From Euzebya tangerina (GTDB lineage: Bacteria; Actinomycetota; Nitriliruptoria; Euzebyales; Euzebyaceae): a stretch of DNA of 64,000 nt. The notes below the pieces were generated by a model, which saw only the letters and a list, made by a program, of their open reading frames with translations, made no database searches and was not told the DNA's origin. This document shows positions 7,551-19,196 of the stretch, in pieces. The position numbers were made by a program, and so were the translations under genes. Every line of letters begins with the position of its first letter. Position 1 is the stretch's first letter. The stretch is from contig NZ_PPDK01000001.1 in assembly GCF_003074135.1 (NCBI RefSeq), positions 2,914,001 to 2,978,000 of the forward strand, read 5' to 3'.

Positions 7551-8669
7551 ATGCAGACCATCGAGGACATCCACGCCGCCACCACGGAGCTGGAAGAGGC
7601 GATCCCCGGCTATGTGCGCCCCGCTGCCTGGGGCCTCGGCATGGCCACGGTGGGTCCCTCCGGCGCGGTGCTCGACGTCAGCTATCCAGTGGTCAACGAC
7701 GGCTCTCCCTTCGCTGCCGCAACCCTGGCCACCGTCCTCGGTCTTGATGGGAGCTCCGCCACCGTCCAGGTGACGGGGGGCCAACTGGCCCGGCTGATCG
7801 AGGGGCTTGCGCGGGCCGAAGCGGTTGAGGTCCCGCACCCGAACCTGCAGGCCTGGCGCGTCCTGGCCGACCTGGTCGACCAGCCGGCTGCTGGGGGCAC
7901 CCGCCGACTCGTGGCCGCCCTCATCGCGGACTACGACGACCCGCCGACCGACCCGATCGACGCCTACCTCCGTCTGCACCTGCTCAGCCACCGGCTGGTG
8001 CAGCCGCACGGCCTGAACGTCGCCGGCATCTTCGGCGTCCTGACCAACTGCGTCTGGACCAACCACGGCCCCTTCGAGGTGGACGGGTTCGAGGCCGCCC
8101 GGTTGGCAGCCAAGGCCCGAGGACTGAACGTCGAGGTCCGCCTGGTCGACAAGTTCCCGGCGATGCTCGACTACGTCGTCCCCTCCGGCGTCCGGATCGC
8201 CGACGGCAACCGGGTCCGACTGGGTGCCCACCTGGCGGCCGGGACCACCGTGATGCACGAGGGATTCTGCAACTTCAATGCCGGCACGCTCGGGGCCTCG
8301 ATGGTCGAGGGTCGGATATCGGCCGGCGTCGTGGTCGGTGACGGCTCCGACGTGGGCGGCGGCGCCTCGATCATGGGGACCCTCTCCGGCGGCGGGCAGG
8401 AGACGATCCGGATCGGGCAGAACTGCCTGCTGGGGGCGAACTCGGGTCTGGGGATCTCCCTCGGGGATGACTGCATCGTCGAGGCGGGGCTCTACCTCAC
8501 GGCCGGAACCCAGGTCACCATGCCCGACGACTCCGTCGTCAAGGCCCGCGACCTCTCCGGAGCCGACGGGTTGCTCTTCCGGCGCAACTCCGTCACCGGA
8601 CAGGTCCAGGCCGTCGTCCGCAGCGGAGCCTCGTGGCAGGGGCTGAACGAGGCACTGCACGACAACTGA
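7551..8669 (+). CDS. dapD: tetrahydrodipicolinate N-succinyltransferase DapD
   Basis: A 372-residue enzyme that transfers succinyl from succinyl-CoA to tetrahydrodipicolinate, the committing step of the succinylase lysine/DAP route. The C-terminal half is a left-handed beta-helix with hexapeptide-like repeats, including MVEGRISAGVVVGDGSDVGG around residue 250 (the Glu after MV is the expected active-site residue) and SIMGTLSGGG. The length and the N-terminal domain match the long actinobacterial DapD class, not the 270-residue E. coli form. It sits between dapC and dapE. Confidence 0.95.
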   Translation: MQTIEDIHAATTELEEAIPGYVRPAAWGLGMATVGPSGAVLDVSYPVVNDGSPFAAATLATVLGLDGSSATVQVTGGQLARLIEGLARAEAVEVPHPNLQAWRVLADLVDQPAAGGTRRLVAALIADYDDPPTDPIDAYLRLHLLSHRLVQPHGLNVAGIFGVLTNCVWTNHGPFEVDGFEAARLAAKARGLNVEVRLVDKFPAMLDYVVPSGVRIADGNRVRLGAHLAAGTTVMHEGFCNFNAGTLGASMVEGRISAGVVVGDGSDVGGGASIMGTLSGGGQETIRIGQNCLLGANSGLGISLGDDCIVEAGLYLTAGTQVTMPDDSVVKARDLSGADGLLFRRNSVTGQVQAVVRSGASWQGLNEALHDN

Positions 8670-8731
8670 GTCGCCCGCCTCGGGGTCTCGACCGGCAGAC
8701 TGGGCCGGTCGGCCATGTCCCGTCCGGACGA

Positions 8732-8760
8732 TTGTGTATCAGGACGCCCATTCCTACCGT
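8732..8760 (+). promoter_or_regulatory. promoter of the 47-residue membrane protein gene
   Basis: TTGTGT at 8732-8737 and TACCGT at 8755-8760 with an ideal 17-bp spacer. The expected transcription start is within a few bases of the ATG at 8771. Confidence 0.5.
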
Positions 8761-8770
8761 CTTGAACTGC

Positions 8771-8914
8771 ATGGAGCCAATCAAGAACTTCCTCGAGCGC
8801 CGCAGCACGGGCGAGATGACCATGATCGGGATCCTGGCCGCGATCATCGTCTTCGTCCTGGGTGTCCAATTCGGGGGTGGCCTCGCCCTGATCGAGAGTC
8901 TCGCGACCGGCTGA
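8771..8914 (+). CDS. small single-span membrane protein
   Basis: A 47-residue open frame starting MEPIKNFLERRSTGEMT. The rest is one hydrophobic helix, roughly residues 18-41 (MIGILAAIIVFVLGVQFGGG). The charged N-terminus should stay in the cytoplasm. A well-spaced promoter lies just upstream, and the gene fits exactly between dapD and dapE, which supports it being real despite its size. I do not recognise a family and see no link to DAP synthesis other than position. Confidence 0.55.
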   Translation: MEPIKNFLERRSTGEMTMIGILAAIIVFVLGVQFGGGLALIESLATG

Positions 8915-8927
8915 CCGGGTTGCTGGC

Positions 8928-8933
8928 TACGCT
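8928..8933 (+). promoter_or_regulatory. -10 element (TACGCT) of dapE
   Basis: TACGCT ends seven nucleotides before the dapE ATG at 8941 with no ribosome binding site between them, consistent with a leaderless transcript. Confidence 0.5.
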
Positions 8934-8940
8934 GCCGGCA

Positions 8941-10008
8941 ATGAACGAACGCAACGACCTCGCCGAGTTGCTGCTCGAGTTGTGCAGCATGCCGTGTGTG
9001 ACGGGTGAGGAGGGGCCGATCGCCGACTGGCTGGCCGATCGCTACGCCAGCCGTGGCGACGTGGTCATGCGAGTCGCCAACAGCGTGGTCGCCGCACCGC
9101 CGGAGCAGTCCGGTGACACCAGACCGACGGTCCTGCTGGTCAGCCACATCGACGTCGTCCCACCGACTGACCTGGATCGGGAGCCCCGCATCGAGGGTGA
9201 CCGGGTCGTCGGCCGGGGGACCAGCGACATGAAGGCCGGCATGGCGGTGTCCATGGACGTCTTCGAGGACTCCGAACTGCGAGATGGACCCTACCGACTG
9301 GTGCTGATCGGCTACGCCGGCGAGGAGGGCCCGCACGATGGCAACGAGCTGCGGCAGGTGCTCGAGGCAGCCCCTGGCCTGACCGACGCGAGCCTCGCGG
9401 TCGTGCTCGAGCCGACCGATCTCGAGGTCCAGCTGGGGTGCATGGGCTCACTGCACGCCGAGGTGACCATCCAGGGCCAAGCCGCCCACAGTGCCCGGCC
9501 CTGGCACGGGGACAACGCCGTCACCAAGGCGGGGGAGTGGCTGACCGAGGTGCGGACCTGGGAGCCGGAGGACATCGTCGTCGACGACCTGACCTACCGG
9601 GAGGTCGCCGGGCCCACCGGCGCTTGGACGACCAACGCCCGAAACGTGATCCCCGGCGAGTTCACCGTCAGCCTCAACTACCGCTTCGCACCCGACAAGG
9701 ACGCGCAGACCGCGACCGAGGCCATCCTGGCCCGGATCGGGGACGTCGGCCCCGTCGAGGTCCTCGACATCGCCCCGGCGTGTCCGCCGGAGCGGGAGTC
9801 GCCAGCGGTCAAGGCCTTTACTGCCGCGGCCGGCGCGGTCGTCGCGCCGAAGCAGGCGTGGACCGATGTCGCCCGGTTCGCCGAGGTCGGGGTGCCCGCC
9901 CTCAACTACGGCCCTGGGCTCACGGCTCAGGCGCACCAGGCGGGGGAGTACGTGCCGATCGCCAACCTGCAGCCGGCTCGCGACGCGCTGGCTCGATTCC
10001 TGGGTTGA
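8941..10008 (+). CDS. dapE: succinyl-diaminopimelate desuccinylase DapE
   Basis: A 355-residue M20-family metallohydrolase that releases succinate from N-succinyl-LL-DAP to give LL-DAP. The di-zinc motifs are present: SHIDVVPP near residue 75, GRGTSDMKAGMA near 100, GYAGEEGPHDGN (catalytic Glu-Glu) near 122 and the late ligand GLTAQAHQAGEY near 327. The inserted dimerisation domain contains GQAAHSARP. ATG 8941 was chosen because it begins the conserved core and follows a -10 element; the open frame extends upstream to 8734 across the small membrane protein gene without homology. With dapC and dapD it completes three consecutive steps to DAP. Confidence 0.93.
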   Translation: MNERNDLAELLLELCSMPCVTGEEGPIADWLADRYASRGDVVMRVANSVVAAPPEQSGDTRPTVLLVSHIDVVPPTDLDREPRIEGDRVVGRGTSDMKAGMAVSMDVFEDSELRDGPYRLVLIGYAGEEGPHDGNELRQVLEAAPGLTDASLAVVLEPTDLEVQLGCMGSLHAEVTIQGQAAHSARPWHGDNAVTKAGEWLTEVRTWEPEDIVVDDLTYREVAGPTGAWTTNARNVIPGEFTVSLNYRFAPDKDAQTATEAILARIGDVGPVEVLDIAPACPPERESPAVKAFTAAAGAVVAPKQAWTDVARFAEVGVPALNYGPGLTAQAHQAGEYVPIANLQPARDALARFLG

Positions 10009-10079
10009 GGGCGTGAGACGGCCCACGGGGCCGTAGCAAACCTGCTGGGATGTCGGAGGGCGATGTCATCATGGCCTGA

Positions 10080-12038
<1,959 letters not shown>

Positions 12039-12067
12039 GCTGCGGCGCGTTCGTCGAAGGGCCAGCC

Positions 12068-12481
12068 ATGCCGGGTGAGAGCGATCTGGGGCAGATCCTC
12101 ACCTCGTTGCAGGTTCGCCGACGGGTTGGCCTGTACGTCTACGCGACCGTCCCGGTGGGCCAGCCGCTGCCGGACCTGCCGATCATGGCGATGGTCTCCG
12201 AGATCGAGGGCACCTCGATCGTGGTCAAGCACGAGGAAGCCGTGACGGCGGGCCTGGCGTACGAGTACGAGTCGGTGTGGCTCAGCCTGACGACGCACAC
12301 CTCGCTGAACGCCGTCGGGGTGACGGCGACCATCGCGACGGCCTTCGCCATGAGCGACATCCCGTGCAACGTCATCGCGGGCTACCACCACGACCACATC
12401 CTGGTGCCCGCAGACCGGGTTGAGGATGCCCTGGGCGCGGTGGAGTTGGTCCGCGCGAACGCGGTGTCCTCCACGACCTGA
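12068..12481 (+). CDS. ACT-domain protein (DUF2241/CASTOR-like)
   Basis: A 137-residue protein of the small tandem-ACT type. The C-terminal part THTSLNAVGVTATIATAF, then IPCNVIAGYHHDHILVP, is characteristic of bacterial ACT_7/DUF2241 proteins thought to bind amino acids. There is no fused enzyme or DNA-binding domain, so any regulatory role must work through a partner. It starts 29 nt after gyrB on the same strand and precedes a tRNA modification gene. Ligand and role are not known. Confidence 0.75.
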   Translation: MPGESDLGQILTSLQVRRRVGLYVYATVPVGQPLPDLPIMAMVSEIEGTSIVVKHEEAVTAGLAYEYESVWLSLTTHTSLNAVGVTATIATAFAMSDIPCNVIAGYHHDHILVPADRVEDALGAVELVRANAVSSTT

Positions 12482-12524
12482 CGCTCGACCTGATGGCCGG
12501 AGCGGCCATGGCACCATCGGAGGT

Positions 12525-13736
12525 ATGACTCCCCTGGTGCTCGATGGCGGGCGTCGGCAGGTCACCGCCGACCCGCCTGTGGTGCTCGCCCCCATGGCCG
12601 GTGTGACCAACGTGCCCTTTCGGACGTTGTGCCGCCGGTACGGCGGCGGCCTGTTCGTCAGCGAGATGGTCGGTGCCCGCGCGCTGATCGACGCTGAGGA
12701 GCAGGGTGCCATCGCCGCTGTTCAGGAGGAGGTGGCGGAGGGCAAGTACGACGACCAGCGACCCACAGGCCGCGAGAAGCGCCTCCTGCGCGCAGCGTTC
12801 GGTCCGGACGAGGTGCAGCGGTCCATCCAGCTGTACGCCACGGAGCCCGCCCACCTCCGTGAGGGTGTCGCGGTCCTCGACCGCCACGACCTGGTCGACC
12901 ACATCGACCTCAACTTCGGCTGTCCCGCACCTAAGGTCACCCGGCACGGTGGGGGAGCGGCACTGCCGTGGCGCACCGGCCTGTTCTTCGAGCTGGTGGC
13001 AGCGGCGGTTGAAGCCGCTGGTGGTCGTCCGGTGACGGTGAAGGTCCGCAAGGGCATCGATGATGATCACCTGACGTATCGTGACGCCGGCCGCGCGGCT
13101 CGTGACGCGGGGGCCGTGGCGATCACCCTCCACGGGCGGACCGCGGAGGAGGCGTACGCCGGCCACGCCGACTGGGACTCGATCGCGACGCTCGTCGAGA
13201 CGGTCGGCGACGACATGGCGGTCCTGGGCAACGGCGACATCTGGGCGGCTGAGGATGCGCTGCGCATGATCGACCACACCGGCTGTCACGGGGTGGTGGT
13301 CGGCCGTGGCTGTCTGGGTCGCCCATGGCTGTTCCGCGACCTGCAAGCGGCGTTGACCGGCCAGCCGGTGCCGCCACCACCCGGCTTGACCGAGGTCTGC
13401 GCGATGTTGGCCGAGCACGGTGAGCTCCTGGTCGCCCACATGGGTGAGCTCGCCGGCATGCGGGACATCCGCAAGCACGTCAACTGGTACCTCCAGGGCT
13501 TTGCGATCGGCAAGGCTGTCCGATTGCGGCTCCGGCAGGTGGAGCGCCTGGACGAACTCCGCTCGCTGCTCGCGGACCTGGACGAGCCGGCGCCCATGCC
13601 TGCGGGTGCCATGCAGATGCGGCGAGGCCACACCCACGGCCCGAAGCCGGTCAAGTTGCCACACGGATGGCTGGCTTCCCGCGACCATCGCGCCCCACTG
13701 GCCCGCGAGGCCGCAGCGGTGGTGAGTGGCGGATGA
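12525..13736 (+). CDS. tRNA-dihydrouridine synthase, DusB-like
   Basis: A 403-residue FMN enzyme that reduces uridine to dihydrouridine in the tRNA D-loop. Motifs in order: LAPMAGVTNVPFR (FMN binding, residue 21), DLNFGCPAPKV with the catalytic Cys near 132, TVKVRKGID near 170, ITLHGRTAEEAYAG near 202, LGNGDIW near 235 and VVGRGCLGRPWLF near 258. The C-terminal helical RNA-binding domain has the usual RKHVNWYLQGF segment. ATG 12525 begins the domain; the frame is open upstream to 12420, but that overlaps the ACT gene. Its stop overlaps the maf start (ATGA). Confidence 0.93.
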   Translation: MTPLVLDGGRRQVTADPPVVLAPMAGVTNVPFRTLCRRYGGGLFVSEMVGARALIDAEEQGAIAAVQEEVAEGKYDDQRPTGREKRLLRAAFGPDEVQRSIQLYATEPAHLREGVAVLDRHDLVDHIDLNFGCPAPKVTRHGGGAALPWRTGLFFELVAAAVEAAGGRPVTVKVRKGIDDDHLTYRDAGRAARDAGAVAITLHGRTAEEAYAGHADWDSIATLVETVGDDMAVLGNGDIWAAEDALRMIDHTGCHGVVVGRGCLGRPWLFRDLQAALTGQPVPPPPGLTEVCAMLAEHGELLVAHMGELAGMRDIRKHVNWYLQGFAIGKAVRLRLRQVERLDELRSLLADLDEPAPMPAGAMQMRRGHTHGPKPVKLPHGWLASRDHRAPLAREAAAVVSGG

Positions 13737-14326
13737 GCCGGCTGGTGCTGGCCTCCGCATCCCCCCGTCGCCGTGATCTGCTTCACGACCGACTGGGTCT
13801 GGAGGTGGTCGTGGTCCCAGCCGATGTGGACGAGTCCCCACGGCACGGCGAATCCCCCTCCGCCATGGTCCAACGCCTGGCGCGCCGGAAGGTCTCGGCC
13901 GTCGAGGTCGAGCCGGACGATCTGGTCGTGGCAGCCGACACCGTCGTCATCTCCGACGGGGAGGTGCTGGGCAAACCAGCCACGGACGAGCGGGCCACGA
14001 TGATGCTGCGGGGCCTGTCCGGTCGGGAGCACTCCGTGCTGACCGGGGTCGCGGTCAAGTTGGGTCCGCAAGGGGCGTCTGGGGTCGAGCGGACCAAGGT
14101 CCGGTTCCGGCGTCTCAGCCCCTCGGAGATCGAGGGGTACGTCGCGACGGGCGACCCGCTGGACAAGGCCGGCGGCTACGGCATTCAAGGCATCGCGGGC
14201 GCGTTCGTCGAGCACATCGAGGGCACCGAGACCGGCGTGATCGGGCTACCGCTCGGCCGTTTGGCGGTCCTCGTCGCCAGCGTCGGGGCGAACCTGATGG
14301 ACTACCGGCGAGACGCGATCAGCTGA
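13733..14326 (+). CDS. maf: Maf-family nucleoside triphosphate pyrophosphatase
   Basis: A 197-residue house-cleaning enzyme that hydrolyses non-canonical or modified NTPs to the monophosphate and diphosphate. The signature LASASPRRRDLL opens the protein, with VVAADTVV near residue 65, LGKPATDERA near 80 and the substrate-selecting GDPLDKAGGYGIQG near 145. DTVV and the lysine in DKAGGYGIQG fit the dTTP/UTP-preferring Maf group. The gene overlaps dus by four bases, so the two are probably translated together. Confidence 0.93.
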   Translation: MSRLVLASASPRRRDLLHDRLGLEVVVVPADVDESPRHGESPSAMVQRLARRKVSAVEVEPDDLVVAADTVVISDGEVLGKPATDERATMMLRGLSGREHSVLTGVAVKLGPQGASGVERTKVRFRRLSPSEIEGYVATGDPLDKAGGYGIQGIAGAFVEHIEGTETGVIGLPLGRLAVLVASVGANLMDYRRDAIS

Positions 14327-14368
14327 GTTCCATTGCGTAGTATCCCAACCACGCAGTGTGCGATCCGG

Positions 14369-14374
14369 TACCCT
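14369..14374 (+). promoter_or_regulatory. -10 element (TACCCT) of the GGDEF-EAL gene
   Basis: TACCCT ends eight nucleotides before ATG 14383, with no Shine-Dalgarno sequence; leaderless start pattern. Confidence 0.45.
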
Positions 14375-14382
14375 CGTCCGGT

Positions 14383-16668
14383 ATGCCGTCCTCGCTGACC
14401 GTCTGGGTTCTGGTCGGTATGTGTGCGGTCGTGTCACTGATTGCGGCGCCGCGGGACGCCCTGATCGGTGCCGCTGTTTCGTTGGCGCTCGGCTCCATCG
14501 GTGTCGCCATTGCGCTCTGGCGAGCCCGGACGATGGGCGGCGATGCGGCTCGACCCTGGATCTTCTTCGCACTCGGCGGCGTGTCCAGCATCGCCTACGA
14601 CACCACCGCCACTGTCTTTCCCCGTTCACCCGATGTCTTGGGGGTCTCGCTGACCCACGTCCTCAGCGTGGCCATCGCCGCGTTCTTCCTGTCCGGGGTC
14701 ATCTCACTCCTCACGCGTCGTCGCCAGGGCTATGCCGAGGATGTGCTCTTGGCCGCCAGCGTGGCTGCGGCCGTGCCCGTCGTGCTGCTCTGGGAGCTCG
14801 CGGGCGCCGCCGCAGTCGAGAACGGGGTTGCAGGTACGACCGTCGGCGTCGAACTGCTGCGGCTGTGGGTCAACGCCACCATGGTCCTCACCGTGGTCGC
14901 CCTGCTGCGTGGTCGCCGTCGCAGTGTGACGGTCATGCTCATCGGCGTTGCCGCCGTGTCGTTCACCACCGCCTCGATCCTGACAGCGCTCCACCTCCCT
15001 GGCGTGCTGGACCAGCTCCCAGGTGCGCTGATTCCTCCATCGGCCGAGGTGGTGTCGCTGATCGGAGGTGCCGCAGCCGTGGCGGCCGCACTGCATCCCT
15101 CCGCCACCGCTCTGGCTGAGCGGGTCAGTGCCGAGCTGCCGCTGGTCAAGCGACGCAACGTCGTACTGCTCTTCGCGGTACTCATGGCCATACCGGCCGG
15201 GGCGCTCCTCGGCCCGAAGACCCCATCCGACAGCACGGCGTATGCGATCTTCGGTGTCGCGATCTCGGTGGTCGTCGCCGTGAGAGCGACCGCGCTGCTC
15301 ACGGATCGCAACGCCCTGCTCCGTCGGTTCGAGGCGATGACGGTGTCGCTCCGAGAGCAGGCGACCACCGACGCCCTCACCGGCCTACCGAACCGGCCCG
15401 CCATAACCGCCCACCTCGAGGAGGTGTTGGCCGAGCGACGAGCGGACCTTCGCTCCTGCGCGGCCATCTTCGTCGACCTCGACGACTTCAAGATCATCAA
15501 CGACTCGCTGGGCCACGACGCCGGCGACGAGTTGCTGCGTCTCGTCGCCGAGCGTCTGCGCAGCACACTGCACGCTGACGAACGGGTCGGACGGTTCGGT
15601 GGTGATGAGTTCGTCGTCGTCATCCCGGTGGTCAAGGGCGTGGAGGACGCACGACGACGTGCGGTCACGGTGCTCGAGAGCCTGCACCTGGTCACCGTCG
15701 TCAGGGGGCACGAGGTCCAGGTGAAGCCAAGCCTCGGGTTGTGCGTCAGCCGTGGCATGGACGAGACACCGGAATCGATGCTGCGGGACGCCGACGCGGC
15801 CATGTACGCCGCGAAGCGGGGCTCCTCGCCGGTCGTGTTCGACGCCGGGTTGTACGACTCAGCGCTCGATCGCCTAGATCTGCAGCAGAGGCTGCGGCGG
15901 GCCCTGGATGGCGACGAGATCCACGCAGCGTTCCAGCCAAAGGTCAGGCTCGATCGCGGGACGATCGGCGGGGTGGAGGTGCTGGCCCGGTGGCGCCTCA
16001 GCAGCGGAACGATGGTCTCGCCGGACCGGTTCATCCCGATCGCTGAGCAGAGCGGGCTCATCCACCGGCTGGGACGTCGGATGATCGAGTTGGCCTGTCG
16101 GGAGATGCTGACGTGGCGGGCGGCCGGCGTGGAGGTTCCGGTGTCGATCAACGTCTCGGCGGCCGAACTGGTCAGGCCGGACTACCCCGCGACGATGCGT
16201 TTGATCCTTGCCCGCTTCGACGTCAACCCGACCATGATCACATTGGAGTTGACCGAGCGGGACCTCGGTGACGTCGCGGCCGTGACCACCGCCTTCGACC
16301 GACTCCGCGCCGACGGCATCCGCATCTCGATCGACGACTTCGGCACGGGCTTCTTCTCCCTCACCCATCTTCGCCGTCTGCCCGTGGACGAGGTGAAGAT
16401 CGATCGTGGCTTCGTCGACGGGGTCGACCGGGACGACCGCGACCGGGCGATCGTGCGAGCGGTCATCGAGTTGGCGACCGGTCTGGATCTTGAGGTCGTG
16501 GCAGAGGGTGTTGAGACCCGTGAGCAGGCCGTGGTGCTTCGGGATCTGCGCTGTCCGGAGGCGCAGGGGTACCTGTGGGGGGCGCCGATGGACGCAGACG
16601 AGGTCGGCCGGAAGCTCATCGAGTTCCTCGCGCCCCACGCGGCAGCCAGGCCAGCGTCAGAGGTGTAG
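14383..16668 (+). CDS. membrane GGDEF-EAL protein (cyclic di-GMP turnover)
   Basis: A 761-residue protein with about eight hydrophobic segments in residues 1-310, then GGDEF and EAL domains. The GGDEF domain has DALTGLPNR near residue 330 and an intact RFGGDEF near 406, so diguanylate cyclase activity is possible. The EAL domain reads EVLARW in place of EALVRW near residue 530, but the other metal and catalytic positions are kept: SINVSAAEL, ELTERD, IDDFGTGF, VKIDRGFV and AEGVET. Phosphodiesterase activity is therefore also plausible. The N-terminal sensor is not a recognised MASE type. It sits between maf and gyrA and has its own -10 element. Confidence 0.9.
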   Translation: MPSSLTVWVLVGMCAVVSLIAAPRDALIGAAVSLALGSIGVAIALWRARTMGGDAARPWIFFALGGVSSIAYDTTATVFPRSPDVLGVSLTHVLSVAIAAFFLSGVISLLTRRRQGYAEDVLLAASVAAAVPVVLLWELAGAAAVENGVAGTTVGVELLRLWVNATMVLTVVALLRGRRRSVTVMLIGVAAVSFTTASILTALHLPGVLDQLPGALIPPSAEVVSLIGGAAAVAAALHPSATALAERVSAELPLVKRRNVVLLFAVLMAIPAGALLGPKTPSDSTAYAIFGVAISVVVAVRATALLTDRNALLRRFEAMTVSLREQATTDALTGLPNRPAITAHLEEVLAERRADLRSCAAIFVDLDDFKIINDSLGHDAGDELLRLVAERLRSTLHADERVGRFGGDEFVVVIPVVKGVEDARRRAVTVLESLHLVTVVRGHEVQVKPSLGLCVSRGMDETPESMLRDADAAMYAAKRGSSPVVFDAGLYDSALDRLDLQQRLRRALDGDEIHAAFQPKVRLDRGTIGGVEVLARWRLSSGTMVSPDRFIPIAEQSGLIHRLGRRMIELACREMLTWRAAGVEVPVSINVSAAELVRPDYPATMRLILARFDVNPTMITLELTERDLGDVAAVTTAFDRLRADGIRISIDDFGTGFFSLTHLRRLPVDEVKIDRGFVDGVDRDDRDRAIVRAVIELATGLDLEVVAEGVETREQAVVLRDLRCPEAQGYLWGAPMDADEVGRKLIEFLAPHAAARPASEV

Positions 16669-16713
16669 CACCACCTCCATGGCTGCGTCCCGCCGCCTTG
16701 TCACACTGGGTCC

Positions 16714-19083
16714 ATGAACGCACAAGGATCCTTGCTCGAGGACGGAACGATCGAAGACGTCGACATCGCCGAGCGCATGGAGCAGTCGTTCCTCGACTAC
16801 TCGATGTCCGTCATCGTCGGCCGGGCACTGCCTGACGTCCGGGACGGACTGAAGCCGGTGCAGCGGCGGATCCTGCACGCCATGAACGAGGCTGGCCTGC
16901 GGGCCGACGCCCAGTACCGCAAGTGCGCCTCGGTCATCGGCGACGTGATGAAGAAGTACCACCCGCACGGGGACTCCTCGATCTACGACGCGCTCGTGCG
17001 GATGGCGCAGGAGTTCGCGATCCGGGAACCGCTGGTGGACGGCCGCGGGAACTTCGGCAGCGTGGACGGGGACTCGGCAGCCGCGTTCCGCTACACCGAG
17101 TGCAAGCTCTCCCCGCTCGCGATGGAGATGCTCGCCGGGATCAACGAGGAGACCGTCGACTTCGCCCCGAACTACGACGGGTACGAGGTCGAGCCACAGG
17201 TCCTCCCCAGCCGGTTCCCGAACCTGCTCGTCAACGGGTCCACCGGCATCGCCGTCGGGATGGCCACCAACATCCCGCCGCACAACCTGGTCGAGACCAT
17301 CGACGCGGCCCTGCTGCTGATGCGCCAGCCCAGCGCCTCATTGGACCAGATCATGGAGGTCCTGCCGGCCCCCGACTTCCCCACCGGTGCCCAGATCGTC
17401 GTCGGCGACGGCATCCGTGACGCCTACGAGACCGGGAAGGGTGCGGTCACCATGCAGGCCGTGGCCGCCACCGAGACCCGGTCGGGGGGCCTTCCTCGCA
17501 TCGTCATCACCGAGATTCCCTATCAGGTCAACAAGGCCACCCTGCTCACCAAGATCGCCGACCTGGTCAAGGACAAGAAGGTCGACGGGATCCGGGACCT
17601 GCGCGACGAGTCGTCGCGTGACGGCATGCGGATCGTCATCGAGCTCAAGCGAGGCGAGAACCCGTCAACGACGCTGGAGCGCCTCTACGACCTGACCGAC
17701 CTGCGGACGAACTTCAACGTCAACTTCGTGGCGCTGGACGGTGGCCGGCCGAAGACGATGGGCCTGCTGGAGGCCCTTCACGCCTACATCGCGCACCAGC
17801 GTGAGGTGTTGACCCGGCGCACCGGCTACCGGCTGCGCAAGGCCGAGGAGCGGTTGCACATCCTGCTCGGCTATCTGATCGCGCTGGACAACCTGGACGC
17901 GGTCATCGCGTTGATCCGCGCATCCGACTCCGCGTCCGAGGCCCGGGCCGGGCTGATGCGGGAGTTCGGGATGAGCGAGATCCAGGCGGGGGCTGTCCTC
18001 GACATGCAACTGCGCCGACTGGCCAAGCTGGAACGGCAGAAGATCCAGGACGAACACGATGAGCTCCAGACCCTGATCGGAACCCTGCGGGCGATCTTGG
18101 AGGATCCGGCCCAGCTCGACCGGCTGCTGGCGGCCGAGCTGAACGAGATCTCCGAAGCCCATGGCAACCCCCGACGCTCCCGCCTGGGTGAGGTGGCGGA
18201 GGGTGAGGACGCCGAGGAGGGCGTCCTGCTCGCGGCGCAGAACGTCACCACGTACGTGACGGCCGGTGGCTACCTCAAGCCCGTGGCACGCAAGCGGCTG
18301 ACCAAGCCCCACAACGCCGCGCACGACCCGGTGGTCGCGGTCCTCAGGGGAGCCGCCGACGATGTGCTGCTGCTCGTCGGGGCAGACGGTGGCGGGTACC
18401 GCGTCGATGCCGATGAGCTGCAGGTCTCCTCGATGCGGCAGCGAGGCACCACGGTGGAGTCACTGCTCGACACCGGGCTCACGGCACCGATCGTGGGTGC
18501 CGTCGTCCTGGCGCAGGCCGACTTCGTCCTGACCGTGTCGGCACAGGGGATCGTCAAGCGCAGTGAGCGAGCGGAGTACGAGGGCCGCGTCCGCGCCACG
18601 GCTGCAGCCGGTGTGAAGTCCGGGGATGAGATCGTGGCGGTGCTGGCCGTGGCGGAATCCGACGAGGTCATGGTCGCGCACAGCGGCGGGCAGGCGATCC
18701 GCTTCGCCGTCGCGGACGTCAACGCCATGGGTCGACGCGCGAGTGGCGTGGCCGGTCTGAACGTCCCGAAGGGTGAGCGGGTGGTGGCGGCCTCGGTGGT
18801 CGAGGAGGCGGCCGACGTGATCGTGCTCGCGACGGACGGGTCGGCGAAGATCGTGGATGCCAGCGAGTTCCCGACCCAGGGCCGCGGTGGCAAGGGTGTC
18901 CTCACCGGTGCGGAGCCGCTGGCCTACGCCGGGGCCTGCCGAGCGCTGCACGTGCCGACCGGGGAGGGGTATGTGATCCTGCGGCCCGAGACGTTGACGC
19001 CGATGTCGCGGTCGCGCGGGCCAGCACCAGCGGTCGGGACGGTCACCGGGATCTGCGTCGGGGAGCGGGACGAAGAGGAGTAA
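16714..19083 (+). CDS. gyrA: DNA gyrase subunit A
   Basis: A 789-residue breakage-reunion subunit of a type IIA topoisomerase. The active-site tyrosine is in FRYTECKLS near residue 127, following [13 protein letters not shown]. The quinolone-resistance region reads [11 protein letters not shown], with Ser and Asp at the positions equivalent to E. coli 83 and 87. The C-terminal beta-pinwheel contains TQGRGGKGV near residue 722, a good match to the GyrA box that allows DNA wrapping and supercoiling; topoisomerase IV ParC normally lacks it. This supports gyrase identity. It follows the GGDEF-EAL gene by 45 bp and is ended by a terminator. Confidence 0.9.
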   Translation: MNAQGSLLEDGTIEDVDIAERMEQSFLDYSMSVIVGRALPDVRDGLKPVQRRILHAMNEAGLRADAQYRKCASVIGDVMKKYHPHGDSSIYDALVRMAQEFAIREPLVDGRGNFGSVDGDSAAAFRYTECKLSPLAMEMLAGINEETVDFAPNYDGYEVEPQVLPSRFPNLLVNGSTGIAVGMATNIPPHNLVETIDAALLLMRQPSASLDQIMEVLPAPDFPTGAQIVVGDGIRDAYETGKGAVTMQAVAATETRSGGLPRIVITEIPYQVNKATLLTKIADLVKDKKVDGIRDLRDESSRDGMRIVIELKRGENPSTTLERLYDLTDLRTNFNVNFVALDGGRPKTMGLLEALHAYIAHQREVLTRRTGYRLRKAEERLHILLGYLIALDNLDAVIALIRASDSASEARAGLMREFGMSEIQAGAVLDMQLRRLAKLERQKIQDEHDELQTLIGTLRAILEDPAQLDRLLAAELNEISEAHGNPRRSRLGEVAEGEDAEEGVLLAAQNVTTYVTAGGYLKPVARKRLTKPHNAAHDPVVAVLRGAADDVLLLVGADGGGYRVDADELQVSSMRQRGTTVESLLDTGLTAPIVGAVVLAQADFVLTVSAQGIVKRSERAEYEGRVRATAAAGVKSGDEIVAVLAVAESDEVMVAHSGGQAIRFAVADVNAMGRRASGVAGLNVPKGERVVAASVVEEAADVIVLATDGSAKIVDASEFPTQGRGGKGVLTGAEPLAYAGACRALHVPTGEGYVILRPETLTPMSRSRGPAPAVGTVTGICVGERDEEE

Positions 19084-19087
19084 AGGG

Positions 19088-19112
19088 GTGCGAGCTGCAG
19101 CTAGCACTTTTT
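19088..19112 (+). terminator. intrinsic terminator after gyrA
   Basis: An inverted repeat (gtgc-g-agc / gct-a-gcac, four-base loop, one internal mismatch) is followed directly by five T residues at 19108-19112. It starts five bases after the gyrA stop codon. Confidence 0.6.
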
Positions 19113-19196
19113 CGTACTGAGGTCTCAATACTCTCTGTGCAACTGCCGAGACAATGGGTAATCGCAGTCAATCCCACGAACACCTCGGGAGCACCC
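19113..19196 (+). promoter_or_regulatory. leader and probable promoter of the WxL-like gene
   Basis: An AT-richer stretch containing AATACT at about 19127 as a candidate -10 and GGGAGC before the ATG at 19197 as a weak ribosome binding site. The gap of about 65 nt implies a true 5' leader here. Confidence 0.35.
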
